From NCBI RefSeq assembly GCF_937997405.1, contig NZ_CALKTL010000084.1, positions 1-11,350 of the forward strand: a DNA stretch of 11,350 nucleotides, given 5' to 3'. Positions 1 to 7,081 of the stretch are shown here, one piece after another. A program made the position numbers and the translations under genes. The notes under the pieces were generated by a model. That model searched no databases. It was not told the DNA's origin and saw nothing but the letters and a program-made list of their open reading frames with translations. The stretch's first letter is position 1; every line of letters begins with the position of its first letter. The DNA is from an uncultured Campylobacter sp. (lineage in GTDB: Bacteria > Campylobacterota > Campylobacteria > Campylobacterales > Campylobacteraceae).

Positions 1-12
1 GGGGCGCACGGT

Positions 13-225
13 CTATGTGGCGCCGATCGAGGCGGCGCTCGATGATTCCCTGGCAAAAGTTCGTTCGATTGCCTCAAGTTGCCGTCGTGTGTTCCCTGGG
101 GCTTGTGCATACCCCTCAAAGGCAATAAAGAAGATCGACAGCAGAACAAAGTACTTCCCAAGAGAAAGCACAAAACCCACACCTCCTCTACGCTCTATCC
201 TTCCCAAAAACACCTGCCAATTCAT
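13..225 (-). CDS. Small exported protein, unknown function, possibly truncated
   Basis: About 70 residues from ATG at 225 (a TTG lies directly upstream at 228). Residues 25-42 form a hydrophobic segment ending in YAQA, a plausible signal peptidase I site, so the product would be exported. The remaining ~28 residues are charged (TRRQLEAIERTFARE) and match no family I recognise. The mature part is very short, which suggests a gene cut by a stop or a remnant. A Bacteroidetes-like -7 box (TATATTTG on the minus strand, 283-290) with a CTTG about 20 nt further upstream supports transcription. It is divergent from the DUF3945 gene. A plus-strand frame overlaps it fully, so which strand codes is not certain. 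Confidence 0.35.
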   Translation of the reverse strand: MNWQVFLGRIERRGGVGFVLSLGKYFVLLSIFFIAFEGYAQAPGNTRRQLEAIERTFARESSSAASIGAT

Positions 226-282
226 CAATCGAAGCCGAACTAAAACAAGGAGTTACCTCGTTACTATAATTTAACACACGCA

Positions 283-314
283 CAAATATAACGATTGCCA
301 TCCAAGTAGACAAG
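283..314 (-). promoter_or_regulatory. Bacteroidetes-type promoter for the leftward small ORF
   Basis: On the minus strand TATATTTG (283-290) fits the Bacteroidetes -7 consensus TAnnTTTG exactly. CTTG (311-314), 20 nt upstream of it, is a three-of-four match to the -33 TTTG box. The ATG at 225 would follow a leader of about 50 nt. This is a consensus match only. Confidence 0.4.
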
Positions 315-401
315 CATTTCTATCTGGATCTTACACTTTCCCGTCTTTTCCTCGCTTTTCCTCCTCCATCCCGACCTTCTCGGAGAGATTATTCCTACCC
401 C

Positions 402-409
402 TATATTTG
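402..409 (+). promoter_or_regulatory. Bacteroidetes-type -7 box for the DUF3945-topB genes
   Basis: TATATTTG matches TAnnTTTG exactly and lies 38 nt before the ATG at 448, giving a leader of roughly 30 nt. I see no convincing -33 TTTG at the right distance, so confidence is limited. With the minus-strand box at 283-290 it makes 226-447 a divergent promoter region; nothing else is evident in that gap. Confidence 0.35.
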
Positions 410-447
410 CCCTACAGGATACTTTATATCAGACAATTGGCATCATT

Positions 448-1848
448 ATGGACAACAATCACACAGAGGACTACGTACTGGTCCTAGAGGACCGTACAGA
501 GGTCCAGAATGCATCCGAGGTAGGCAAACTCTCCATCATCTCGGACATCAACGAGGAGGGCGAGCTCAAGACGACCGCCGCCGAGGCCACCAACCAGAGT
601 AGCTTCCTCAAGTTCAACAACCAAGATGGGCTGCTGAAGAACTTCATGAAGAACTTCCTCAAGCAGTTCAACGACCCGACTCGCTTCGGACTCTACAAAG
701 TCCTTGCAAGCAACGTCGAGCAAGGCGTAGAGAGCCTTCGCTCCTCCTTGCAGAATCGGCGCCACCCCGCCTCCGAAAAGCTCCTCAAAGCACAGCAAGT
801 GTCCTTCGAGGACTTCCTTCCCATGCAGAAGCGTACTACCGCTATCGATCCCGAGAAGATCGACTGGCGTATGCTCGAGGATCTTGGCCTCAGTCGCGAG
901 AAGCTCGAAGCCAGTGGAGCGCTCGAAAAGATGCTCTCCTGGCAGAAGAGCGACCTCCTACCCATCGCTGTACCCTACGGCAATAGCTCGATCTACACCG
1001 AGGCACGCCTAGCGTTCCGTACCGACGATGATGGCAACATCGGTCTTGCCGTTCATGCCATGCGCAAGGAGCCCCAGCTTGACTTCCCCTACATGGGCTA
1101 CAAGTTCAGCCCCGAGGATAAGGCACAGCTCCTCAAGACAGGCAACCTAGGCAAGACCATCGAAGTCGTCACCAAGCAGGGAGAGCTCTTCGACGCCTAC
1201 GTATCCATCGACCCACAGACCAACGAGCTGCTCGCCTTACGTGCTGACCGAGTATCCATCCCCAAGGAAATTAAAGGGGTGACGCTCTCTGACCAGCAGT
1301 ACAAGGACCTCGTCGAGGGTAAGGCTGTCAAAGTAGAGGGCATGACCTCCAAGAACGGCAAGTCCTTCGACGCTACGCTTCAAGTCAATGCCGATAAGAA
1401 GGGCATCGAGTTCATCTTCGGCGACAGCAAGAGCCTCCGGGAGCGTCAGGAGCAGTCTCTCTCCTCAGGGCAAAGCCAGGGCGCACCCCGTAAGCTCTGT
1501 GGACTTGAGCTGACCGAGAAGCAGCGCGAGGCTCTTGACTCGGGACGCACCCTCTACCTCAAGAACATGGTCGACAAGGAAGGCAAGCACTTCAACGCCT
1601 ATGTCCGTATGGATAAGGAACAGAGCCGCCCCCGCTTCTTCAAGTACAACCCCGAGAAGAAGCAAGGGAAGCAAGAAGTCGAAGCCGTAGCCGAGGGACA
1701 CAAGACCCAGGTAGCAGTGAACAACGAAGGCAAAACCAACGAAGCGACCAAGCACCTCAAAGAGCCCCTCAAGTCTGAGCAAACAGAGCCCACAGCCGAT
1801 CAGAAGCAGAAGCTAGAGCGTAAGGCTCGTCGTGGACGTAAGCTCTAA
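448..1848 (+). CDS. DUF4099/DUF3945 domain protein of conjugative elements
   Basis: 466 residues. Residues ~1-130 are a variable acidic leader. Residues ~134-215 resemble DUF4099 (IDWRMLEDLGLSREKL, then WQKSDLLPIAVPYG and YTEARLAFRTDDDGNIGLAV). Three related blocks of ~45 residues follow, at 219-265, 279-324 and 354-398; the last two are the clearest DUF3945 units. Each has the pattern L(S/T)xxQ/Kxxx(L)xxGxxxxxxxMxxKxGKxFxAxxxV. The tail (~400-466) is Lys/Glu/Gln-rich and ends in a basic ARRGRKL, suggesting nucleic-acid contact. In Bacteroidales elements this protein is usually encoded just before topB, as here: topB starts 24 bp after its stop, so they are probably co-transcribed. Its molecular function is not established; a role alongside TopB in processing transferred DNA is inferred. 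The start is the first ATG after the promoter-like box. Confidence 0.85.
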   Translation: MDNNHTEDYVLVLEDRTEVQNASEVGKLSIISDINEEGELKTTAAEATNQSSFLKFNNQDGLLKNFMKNFLKQFNDPTRFGLYKVLASNVEQGVESLRSSLQNRRHPASEKLLKAQQVSFEDFLPMQKRTTAIDPEKIDWRMLEDLGLSREKLEASGALEKMLSWQKSDLLPIAVPYGNSSIYTEARLAFRTDDDGNIGLAVHAMRKEPQLDFPYMGYKFSPEDKAQLLKTGNLGKTIEVVTKQGELFDAYVSIDPQTNELLALRADRVSIPKEIKGVTLSDQQYKDLVEGKAVKVEGMTSKNGKSFDATLQVNADKKGIEFIFGDSKSLRERQEQSLSSGQSQGAPRKLCGLELTEKQREALDSGRTLYLKNMVDKEGKHFNAYVRMDKEQSRPRFFKYNPEKKQGKQEVEAVAEGHKTQVAVNNEGKTNEATKHLKEPLKSEQTEPTADQKQKLERKARRGRKL

Positions 1849-1872
1849 GGATAACAGCAAAGACACAAGACC

Positions 1873-3954
1873 ATGACGACCTGTATCATCGCAGAAAAGC
1901 CCTCTGTAGCTCGTGACATTGCCCGCATCGTCGGGGCTACACACCCACAAGACGGCTTCATCGAGGGCAAGGGCTACCTCGTCACTTGGGCATTCGGTCA
2001 CCTCATCACCCTAGCCCTGCCCGAACACTACGGACTCGGGACATACAAGGCCGAAGAGCTCCCCATACTCCCGCAGCCTTTTCAGCTCATCGTTCGACAA
2101 ATCCGCAAGGGGAAAGCCTTCGAAGACGACCCAACAGCTCTCAAACAGCTGAAGGTGATCCGCTCCTGCTTCGAGCGCGCCGAGCAGATCATCGTCGCTA
2201 CCGATGCCGGAAGAGAAGGAGAGCTCATCTTCCGCTACATCTACAGCTACCTTGCCTGCCGAAAGCCCTTCCAGCGGCTATGGATCTCCTCCCTCACCGA
2301 CAAGGCGATTCAGGAGGGGCTCGCCAAGCTCAAACCCGGGGAGCAGTATGATGCACTCTATCTGGCCGGCAAAGCACGTAGCGAAGCGGACTGGCTCGTC
2401 GGCATCAATGCCAGTCGAGCACTCTCGATAGCTCGCCGTGGAGCCTATTCGCTGGGGCGTGTACAGACACCGACACTCGCCCTGGTATGTCGCCGCTTCT
2501 CAGAGCATCAAGGCTTCTCATCCCGCACCTACTGGAGGCTCCATGCCACGATTGAGCAAGACGGCATCCTCCTCAAGGCGCTTTGTCAAGAGCACTTCGA
2601 GGAGAAGAATGCAGCACAAAGCGCCCTGACAGCGCTAAGTGGTCAGTCACATCTGAAGGTCCTATCGGTCGATCGGAAGTGCACCGAGACCCCACCTCCG
2701 CTCCTCTTTGACCTCACCACGCTTCAGAAAGAGGCCAACCGCAAGCACGGCTTTTCGGCCGACAAGACCCTGTCGCTAGCCCAAGCGCTCTATGAGAAGA
2801 AGATCATAAGCTACCCCCGCACCGGGAGTCGCTACATCAGCGAAGATGTCTTCGAGACGATCCCCACGCTACTCCATGAGCTTGGTGTCACGCTTAGCCA
2901 AGCGCTTAATCGACATGCTGTCGATGATCATCGGGTGACTGACCATCATGCCCTCCTCCCTACAGGTGAGTCCCCCGAGGGACTATCCCCAGAGGAGGCG
3001 ACGATCTATCAGATGATTCGCAGCCGCTTCATCGAAACCTTCGCTCCCAACAGCGAAGAAGAGCGTATGCAGGCGGAGCTGAGCGACGGGACCTACCGCT
3101 ACAGCTGGCGGGCTATCCGTAGACTATCGCTGGGCTGGAGAGCTTATTCTCAAGACGGAGGAAAGGACAAAGCGGAGGCAGCAGACGACGAGGACGAGCT
3201 CCTCGAACAACTCCCCATGCTCGCAGAAGGGGAGCGCTTACCCCTTCGTCACGCTGAGATCACGGAGCATCAGACTAAGCCCAAGCCTTTGTTTACCGAA
3301 GCCTCCCTGCTCTCCGCCATGGAGCATGCTGGGCGGGAGCTGACCGATGCCGAGAGTCGCAAGGCGATTGCCGAGTGTGGGCTCGGGACACCCGCTACCC
3401 GCGCAAGCATCATCGAGACACTCATTCTACGCGAACTCATCCGTCGGGAAAAGAAGACGCTCATCCCCACCGAGAAAGGGCTGTCCATCTATCAGCTCGT
3501 CAAGGATCAGGAACTAGCCAATGCTGAACTCACGGCCAACTGGGAGCTCTCCCTCTCAGCCATCGAGGCAGGGAAGGCTTCTGCCGAGGACTTCGCTCTC
3601 CGTATCAGAAGCTACACCACAGACATCTGTCACAAGCTCCTCGCCCTGCAGGCTGATGCTCCAGCCTATCCTTCCTATCGCTGTCCGCTCTGCGGCCAGG
3701 ACTCCGTGGGCATCTTTGCCAAGATCATCAAGTGCCGCCACGAGACGTGTGGCTTCCACATCTTCCGTGAGATCTGCGGAGTAATGCTCACAGAAGCACA
3801 CATCAAGGAGCTCCTTACCAGTAGACGGACCAGCCTTGTCAAAGGTTTTCAGAACAAGGCGGGCAAGAAGTTCAATGCCCATATCACCCTCAGGGAAGAC
3901 GGATCCACAGCCTTCGAGTTCGCCTCCAACGGCAGTCCTCAAAGAAGTCGCTAA
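1873..3954 (+). CDS. topB: Type IA DNA topoisomerase III
   Basis: 693 residues, normal for TopB of conjugative elements. It cuts and rejoins single-stranded DNA through a 5'-phosphotyrosine and can decatenate DNA intermediates. The TOPRIM part starts with IIAEKPSVARDI (E8) and includes ATDAGREGELIFR (D111, G113, E115). Position 113 is Gly where the classic acidic motif has a second Asp; as far as I recall this is usual in the Bacteroidales element subfamily. The catalytic tyrosine is Y314 in ISYPRTGSRY. KPLFTEASLLSAME (~471-484) and GLGTPATRASIIETL (~503-517) are standard type IA motifs. Near the C-terminus, C604, C607, C621 and C626 form a zinc-ribbon-like set, followed by a single Toprim C-terminal repeat (636-683) resembling the DUF3945 blocks of the upstream protein. 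There is no Shine-Dalgarno sequence, as expected for Bacteroidetes. The gene is intact. Confidence 0.95.
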   Translation: MTTCIIAEKPSVARDIARIVGATHPQDGFIEGKGYLVTWAFGHLITLALPEHYGLGTYKAEELPILPQPFQLIVRQIRKGKAFEDDPTALKQLKVIRSCFERAEQIIVATDAGREGELIFRYIYSYLACRKPFQRLWISSLTDKAIQEGLAKLKPGEQYDALYLAGKARSEADWLVGINASRALSIARRGAYSLGRVQTPTLALVCRRFSEHQGFSSRTYWRLHATIEQDGILLKALCQEHFEEKNAAQSALTALSGQSHLKVLSVDRKCTETPPPLLFDLTTLQKEANRKHGFSADKTLSLAQALYEKKIISYPRTGSRYISEDVFETIPTLLHELGVTLSQALNRHAVDDHRVTDHHALLPTGESPEGLSPEEATIYQMIRSRFIETFAPNSEEERMQAELSDGTYRYSWRAIRRLSLGWRAYSQDGGKDKAEAADDEDELLEQLPMLAEGERLPLRHAEITEHQTKPKPLFTEASLLSAMEHAGRELTDAESRKAIAECGLGTPATRASIIETLILRELIRREKKTLIPTEKGLSIYQLVKDQELANAELTANWELSLSAIEAGKASAEDFALRIRSYTTDICHKLLALQADAPAYPSYRCPLCGQDSVGIFAKIIKCRHETCGFHIFREICGVMLTEAHIKELLTSRRTSLVKGFQNKAGKKFNAHITLREDGSTAFEFASNGSPQRSR

Positions 3955-3986
3955 TCTTCCTCGGGAAAGTACCTTATCAATCGAGA

Positions 3987-4026
3987 AAAAGTGGCTAATC
4001 TTTTGGGCAAAAGATTAGCCACTTTT
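3987..4026. terminator. Perfect 18-bp hairpin between topB and the methylase gene
   Basis: The arms 3987-4004 and 4009-4026 are perfect inverted complements (core GTGGCTAATC) around a GGGC loop. The arms begin with AAAA and end with TTTT, so the structure could act as a terminator in both directions, although the T-run is only four long. It lies 32 bp after the topB stop. It could instead be an attenuator controlling the methylase. The 9-mer GCTAATCTT in the left arm also occurs at the very end of topB (about 3951-3959). Confidence 0.55.
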
Positions 4027-4089
4027 CGACGGAACATTAGTGACTTTTCGGACGACCTCTAGAATCCCCCCAGAAGCACAAACTCAGCT

Positions 4090-5478
4090 ATGCCTTACAA
4101 CAAGAAAGCCGTACTTGCAGCCAATACCCAAGCGATCCGTATCGTCCTTCGACTCGAGAAAGAGCAAAGGCTAGCCACCGAAGAAGAGCGGATCATCCTT
4201 GGCGCCTACCAAGGCTTCGGAGGGCTCAAATGCGTACTGAATCGCACCGACCAGCCCGAGGATATTCGCTACTGGGCAAAGTCTGAGCAAGAGCTCTTCA
4301 AGCCTACCTGCGCCTTGAAGCAGCTCATCTACCGAGAAGCTCCCGATGCTCTCGTCGCCAAGCGCTACTGGGAGAGCATCAAGGCCAGTGTCTTGACCTC
4401 CTTCTATACCGATACGCGCATAGTCTCCGCCATCGCCACAGCCTTAGCCACGACGGGAGTGGAGTTTCACTCCTGCCTGGATCCATCATCCGGGATAGGA
4501 GCCTTTGCCGATACCTTTGCTCCTTATGTTCGCCGTGTTGACGCACTCGAAAAGGACTTACTCACGGCTCGGATAGCGCAAGCACTCCACCCACTTGGGG
4601 AGAGCAAAGTCACGGTTCGCCAAGCACCCTTCGAATCCCTCGGTGAGCTCGCTGAAGCGGACCGGTATGACCTCATCACAAGTAACATCCCCTTCGGTGA
4701 CTTCATGGTCTATGATCGAGCCTACTCCAAAGGGAAGGATAGCATCAAGCGGGAAGCAACACGCACAATCCACAATTACTTCTTCATCAAGGGGCTGGAG
4801 AGCCTACGAGAGGGTGGCATCCTGGCGTTCATCACGTCGCAGGGGTTGCTTGACTCCCCCTACAACGAGATCTTCCGACGCTATTTGATGGAGCAGAGCC
4901 GACTCATCTCGGCCATTCGCCTACCCTCGGGTATGTTCTCAGAGCGCGCGGGGACCGGGGTCGGTAGCGACCTCATCGTCCTGCAAAAGCAAACGGGCAA
5001 GGGGATAACGCCTGGCGAAGAAGAGCGCTTCGTACGCACCACAGCCGTGCCTAGTGGCGATGGCTTCTCCATAGCCTTTACCCACAACTCGCTTTTTGAG
5101 GGCCCATGGGACGAGGTCCGATCGCATACGATCGCGACCGAGCGAACCATGGGAACCAATCCCTACGGGAAAGCAGCCTGGGTATACCAATTCGATGGAG
5201 GTATGGACGAGATGGCTGACAGCCTGCGGATACAGCTTACTCAAGATGTAGCGCAGCACTTTGACCGAAAGCTCTACAAAACGGGAGTAGCAACGACTGA
5301 AGAAGAACGCCAAGCTGAAGCCGAGAAGAAGCTCCTTGCTCTCGGAGTGACCGTAGGGTCATCCCAGAAAGAGGCTCAGAAGAAAGACAAAGAGAGAGAC
5401 GATGCCTTTAACCTGATGCCTAAAGCCATCGAGAAGAGCCTCCCCCAGCTCTACACGACAGAGCGGCGAGATAGATAA
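4090..5478 (+). CDS. N-terminal fragment of a large N6-adenine DNA methylase
   Basis: The 462 residues carry the class I methyltransferase core: LTSFYTDTRIVSAIA (~102-116), SAM motif I DPSSGIGAF (131-139), an acidic residue in ALEKD (~152-156), and catalytic motif IV SNIPFGDF (198-205), where NIPF takes the place of NPPY/F. ALDDSP-like strand features follow (AFITSQGLLDSPYN, ~246-259). It would transfer methyl from SAM to adenine N6. In Bacteroidales elements the homologue is, from memory, near 1,900 residues with a DEAD/SNF2-type helicase behind the methylase. Here only the front remains. Residues 443-457 (MPKAIEKSLPQLYTT) look like the start of a DUF2958 domain, which stops after a few foreign-looking residues (ERRDR). 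Catalytic residues are present, but without the rest of the protein activity is doubtful. The DUF1896 gene often found between topB and this gene is absent. Confidence 0.85.
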   Translation: MPYNKKAVLAANTQAIRIVLRLEKEQRLATEEERIILGAYQGFGGLKCVLNRTDQPEDIRYWAKSEQELFKPTCALKQLIYREAPDALVAKRYWESIKASVLTSFYTDTRIVSAIATALATTGVEFHSCLDPSSGIGAFADTFAPYVRRVDALEKDLLTARIAQALHPLGESKVTVRQAPFESLGELAEADRYDLITSNIPFGDFMVYDRAYSKGKDSIKREATRTIHNYFFIKGLESLREGGILAFITSQGLLDSPYNEIFRRYLMEQSRLISAIRLPSGMFSERAGTGVGSDLIVLQKQTGKGITPGEEERFVRTTAVPSGDGFSIAFTHNSLFEGPWDEVRSHTIATERTMGTNPYGKAAWVYQFDGGMDEMADSLRIQLTQDVAQHFDRKLYKTGVATTEEERQAEAEKKLLALGVTVGSSQKEAQKKDKERDDAFNLMPKAIEKSLPQLYTTERRDR

Positions 5479-5511
5479 AATTTTACCTTCACTGCTTGAT
5501 TAATTCTAGCT
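5463..5511. other. Junction between Bacteroidales-like and Campylobacter-like DNA
   Basis: To the left, GC-rich Bacteroidales-type coding sequence is readable up to residue ~458 of the methylase. To the right, the DNA turns AT-rich and the next gene has a Campylobacter-style promoter and ribosome site. The changeover falls between the last recognisable methylase codons (~5463) and the 3' end of the minus-strand gene (5512). I see no obvious inverted repeats, target duplication or integrase gene at the join. Confidence 0.65.
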
Positions 5512-6132
5512 TTAATTGCACATACCGAATGGACCAAAACACTCAGAGAATAATCTATTCTTTTGAATTATATTTTCTCCTGGATATATAATAATTTCGT
5601 GTCCTTGTTTTTGCCAGATTTGTCCATTTTCTGCGCTTATGGTAGATACATCTAAGTGAGCTGTTGAGCCATAGACTAAATATATTTTATCAAATACATC
5701 ACTATAGCCTAGATAATGAAAAAACGGCGCCGCAAACGTGATTTTTTTGAATTCCGTTAGATTGCTATCTTGAGCGACACAATTGGATTTATTGGAGGGT
5801 TTGTAGCCGTTTTCAATGAGTTTCTTTTCTGCTATGCCGTTAGTAGAATTTAACTTTACGTAATGAACATAGCAGATTTCATCTAGACTATCTGCGGCAT
5901 TTGGTTGAATTTTTCTACGATACAAAAGTAATCCATCCATATCTGCATTGTCTGTTAAAATATTCAATTCTTCAAAATTATTGCTCTTTACGTTCCAAAA
6001 ATCATTATATGGTTTTAAATAAATTGACGCAATAATAAATGCTATTATTAATATGATGATTGCCCCTAAAATAGATACGCTTATGATGAAAATTTTTAAA
6101 ATCAGATCTATGATTTTTTTGAAACTATTCAT
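5512..6132 (-). CDS. Membrane-anchored exported protein, unknown function
   Basis: 206 residues. A basic N-terminus (MNSFKK) precedes a long hydrophobic stretch at about 9-38, which fits an uncleaved signal anchor with the rest of the protein outside the cytoplasm. The soluble part has four cysteines (87, 118, 198, 205), the last two flanking a Gly/Phe-rich end (ECFGPFGMC). I recognise no family. The start is well supported: AAGGA lies at 6138-6142 on the minus strand and a perfect TATAAT lies 20 nt upstream of the ATG. The gene is much richer in A+T than either the element to its left or the permease to its right, which may mean separate acquisition. It is divergent from the permease gene and ends about 30 bp from the junction. 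Confidence 0.7.
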   Translation of the reverse strand: MNSFKKIIDLILKIFIISVSILGAIIILIIAFIIASIYLKPYNDFWNVKSNNFEELNILTDNADMDGLLLYRRKIQPNAADSLDEICYVHYVKLNSTNGIAEKKLIENGYKPSNKSNCVAQDSNLTEFKKITFAAPFFHYLGYSDVFDKIYLVYGSTAHLDVSTISAENGQIWQKQGHEIIIYPGENIIQKNRLFSECFGPFGMCN

Positions 6133-6152
6133 TTTTATCCTTATTTTTTACT

Positions 6153-6158
6153 ATTATA
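6153..6158 (-). promoter_or_regulatory. Sigma70-type -10 box for the 206-residue exported protein
   Basis: The minus strand reads GCTATAAT, the extended -10 typical of Campylobacter promoters, which generally lack a -35 hexamer. The ATG lies 20 nt downstream with AAGGA between them, giving a short leader of about 14 nt. Confidence 0.6.
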
Positions 6159-6212
6159 GCATACGATTTGCTATTGCGATGTACGGCGGTTAAAATTTAA
6201 GTTCACCTTTTG

Positions 6213-6218
6213 TAAAAT
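6213..6218 (+). promoter_or_regulatory. Probable -10 box for the TSUP permease
   Basis: TGTAAAAT fits the Campylobacter pattern gnTAwAAT and lies 25 nt before the ATG at 6243, with a T-rich stretch upstream. The ribosome site AAGGGA (6232-6237) follows, 5 nt from the start codon. Confidence 0.4.
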
Positions 6219-6242
6219 ATTGGAAATTAAAAAGGGACAAAA

Positions 6243-7004
6243 ATGGAGCTTGAACTTTGGCAGTTTGCGGTGCTTTTTGCAGCGGCGTTTTTCGGCGGAT
6301 TTATCGACTCGATCGCGGGCGGCGGCGGGTTGATTTCGCTACCTGCTCTGCTTGCCGTGGGCGTTCCGCCGCATGTAGCGATCGCCACAAATAGATTTCA
6401 AGGCAGCTTCGGAAGCTTCACCGCCGCTTTAAATTTCATCCGCAAGGGCTACGTCGATGCGGCGGAGATCCTGCGCGGCGTGATTTTTACGTTCGTAGGC
6501 GGGCTCGTCGGCGCTTATGTCCTGCTCCTAATCGATGCGAAATTCCTAAACTATCTCATTCCGATCCTGCTGCTGGCGCTTTTCTTTTATATGATTTTTT
6601 CGCCAAACCTAGGCGAAGCGCCCGCCAAACCCAAGATGTCAAAAAATAGCTTTTACGCGATTTTTGGGCTTGTTTTGGGCTTTTACGACGGGTTTTTTGG
6701 CCCGGGTACAGGCTCGTTTTGGACGTTTGCGCTGGTTGGAATTTTAGGGCTTTATATGAAAAAGGCGGTCGCACACACGAAGGTTTTAAATTTCACCTCA
6801 AATATCGTTTCTTTGGGTGTTTTTATCATCGGCGGGCAGATTTTATGGCTCGTCGGAGCGGTGATGGCGGTCGGACAGATCGCGGGCAGCTTTGCGGGCT
6901 CAAGTTTAGTGATGCGATGCGACGTAAAATTTGTGCGCAAGATGCTTCTGTTCGTCATTGCCGCTACGATTCTAAAGCTACTTTACGGACTGATTGCAAA
7001 TTGA
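6243..7004 (+). CDS. TauE/SafE (TSUP) family inner-membrane permease
   Basis: 253 residues, normal for the family, and mostly hydrophobic with about eight predicted membrane segments. The two-fold internal repeat of TSUP proteins is visible: GFIDSIAGGGGLISLPAL (19-36) followed by HVAIATNR, and GFYDGFFGPGTGSFWTF (146-162) followed by AHTKVLNFTSN. These glycine-rich loops mark the substrate pathway. Family members move small anions such as sulfite, sulfoacetate, taurine-derived compounds or other organic acids; the substrate cannot be read from sequence. The ribosome site AAGGGA 5 nt before the ATG supports the start. The gene appears monocistronic, with a long gap downstream. Its last codons lie within an imperfect ~32-bp tandem duplication that continues past the stop. 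Confidence 0.9.
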   Translation: MELELWQFAVLFAAAFFGGFIDSIAGGGGLISLPALLAVGVPPHVAIATNRFQGSFGSFTAALNFIRKGYVDAAEILRGVIFTFVGGLVGAYVLLLIDAKFLNYLIPILLLALFFYMIFSPNLGEAPAKPKMSKNSFYAIFGLVLGFYDGFFGPGTGSFWTFALVGILGLYMKKAVAHTKVLNFTSNIVSLGVFIIGGQILWLVGAVMAVGQIAGSFAGSSLVMRCDVKFVRKMLLFVIAATILKLLYGLIAN

Positions 7005-7056
7005 TACAGACCGATTGAGGGTCGATCGCAAGTTGATTGCAGACTGGTTGAGGGCC
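6992..7056 (+). repeat. Two imperfect ~32-bp tandem units across the permease stop codon
   Basis: Unit 1 (6992-7023) starts GATTGCAAATTGAT and unit 2 (7024-7056) starts GATCGCAAGTTGAT. Both then have a CAGAC core followed by GGTTGAGGG or GATTGAGGG. Unit 1 includes the last codons and stop of the permease gene, so the duplication copied its 3' end. A further degenerate partial copy may follow at 7058-7078. Confidence 0.7.
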
Positions 7057-7081
7057 CATCACAGGCCAATCTAAAGTCAAA

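Larger units (their letters stand above)
1..5478. mobile_element. Fragment of a Bacteroidales-type conjugative element (CTnDOT-like gene set)
   Basis: Three consecutive plus-strand genes (DUF4099/DUF3945 protein, topoisomerase III, large N6-adenine methylase) match the order I know from integrative conjugative elements of Bacteroides, Porphyromonas and Prevotella. Base composition and codon choice (many CTC, AAG, CGC codons) are uniform here and differ from everything after about 5480. No integrase, relaxase, tra gene or attachment site is visible, so this is an internal piece. The right limit is set by the truncated methylase. The left limit lies outside the window or in its first bases. The element class is inferred from gene content; the composition break is seen directly. 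Confidence 0.72.

Noticed and set aside
2..274. Plus-strand open frame reading from the left edge (GRTVYVAPIEAALDDSL onward)
   Set aside because: It overlaps the minus-strand ORF completely, the second half is low-quality sequence rich in Ser, Arg and Lys, and I recognise no family. The first ~20 residues do look protein-like, so the tail of a gene entering from the left cannot be fully excluded.
5479..5600. Continuation of the methylase in another plus-strand frame after the stop
   Set aside because: All three frames after 5478 are stop-rich and AT-rich and show nothing like DUF2958, so this is a true break rather than a simple frameshift.
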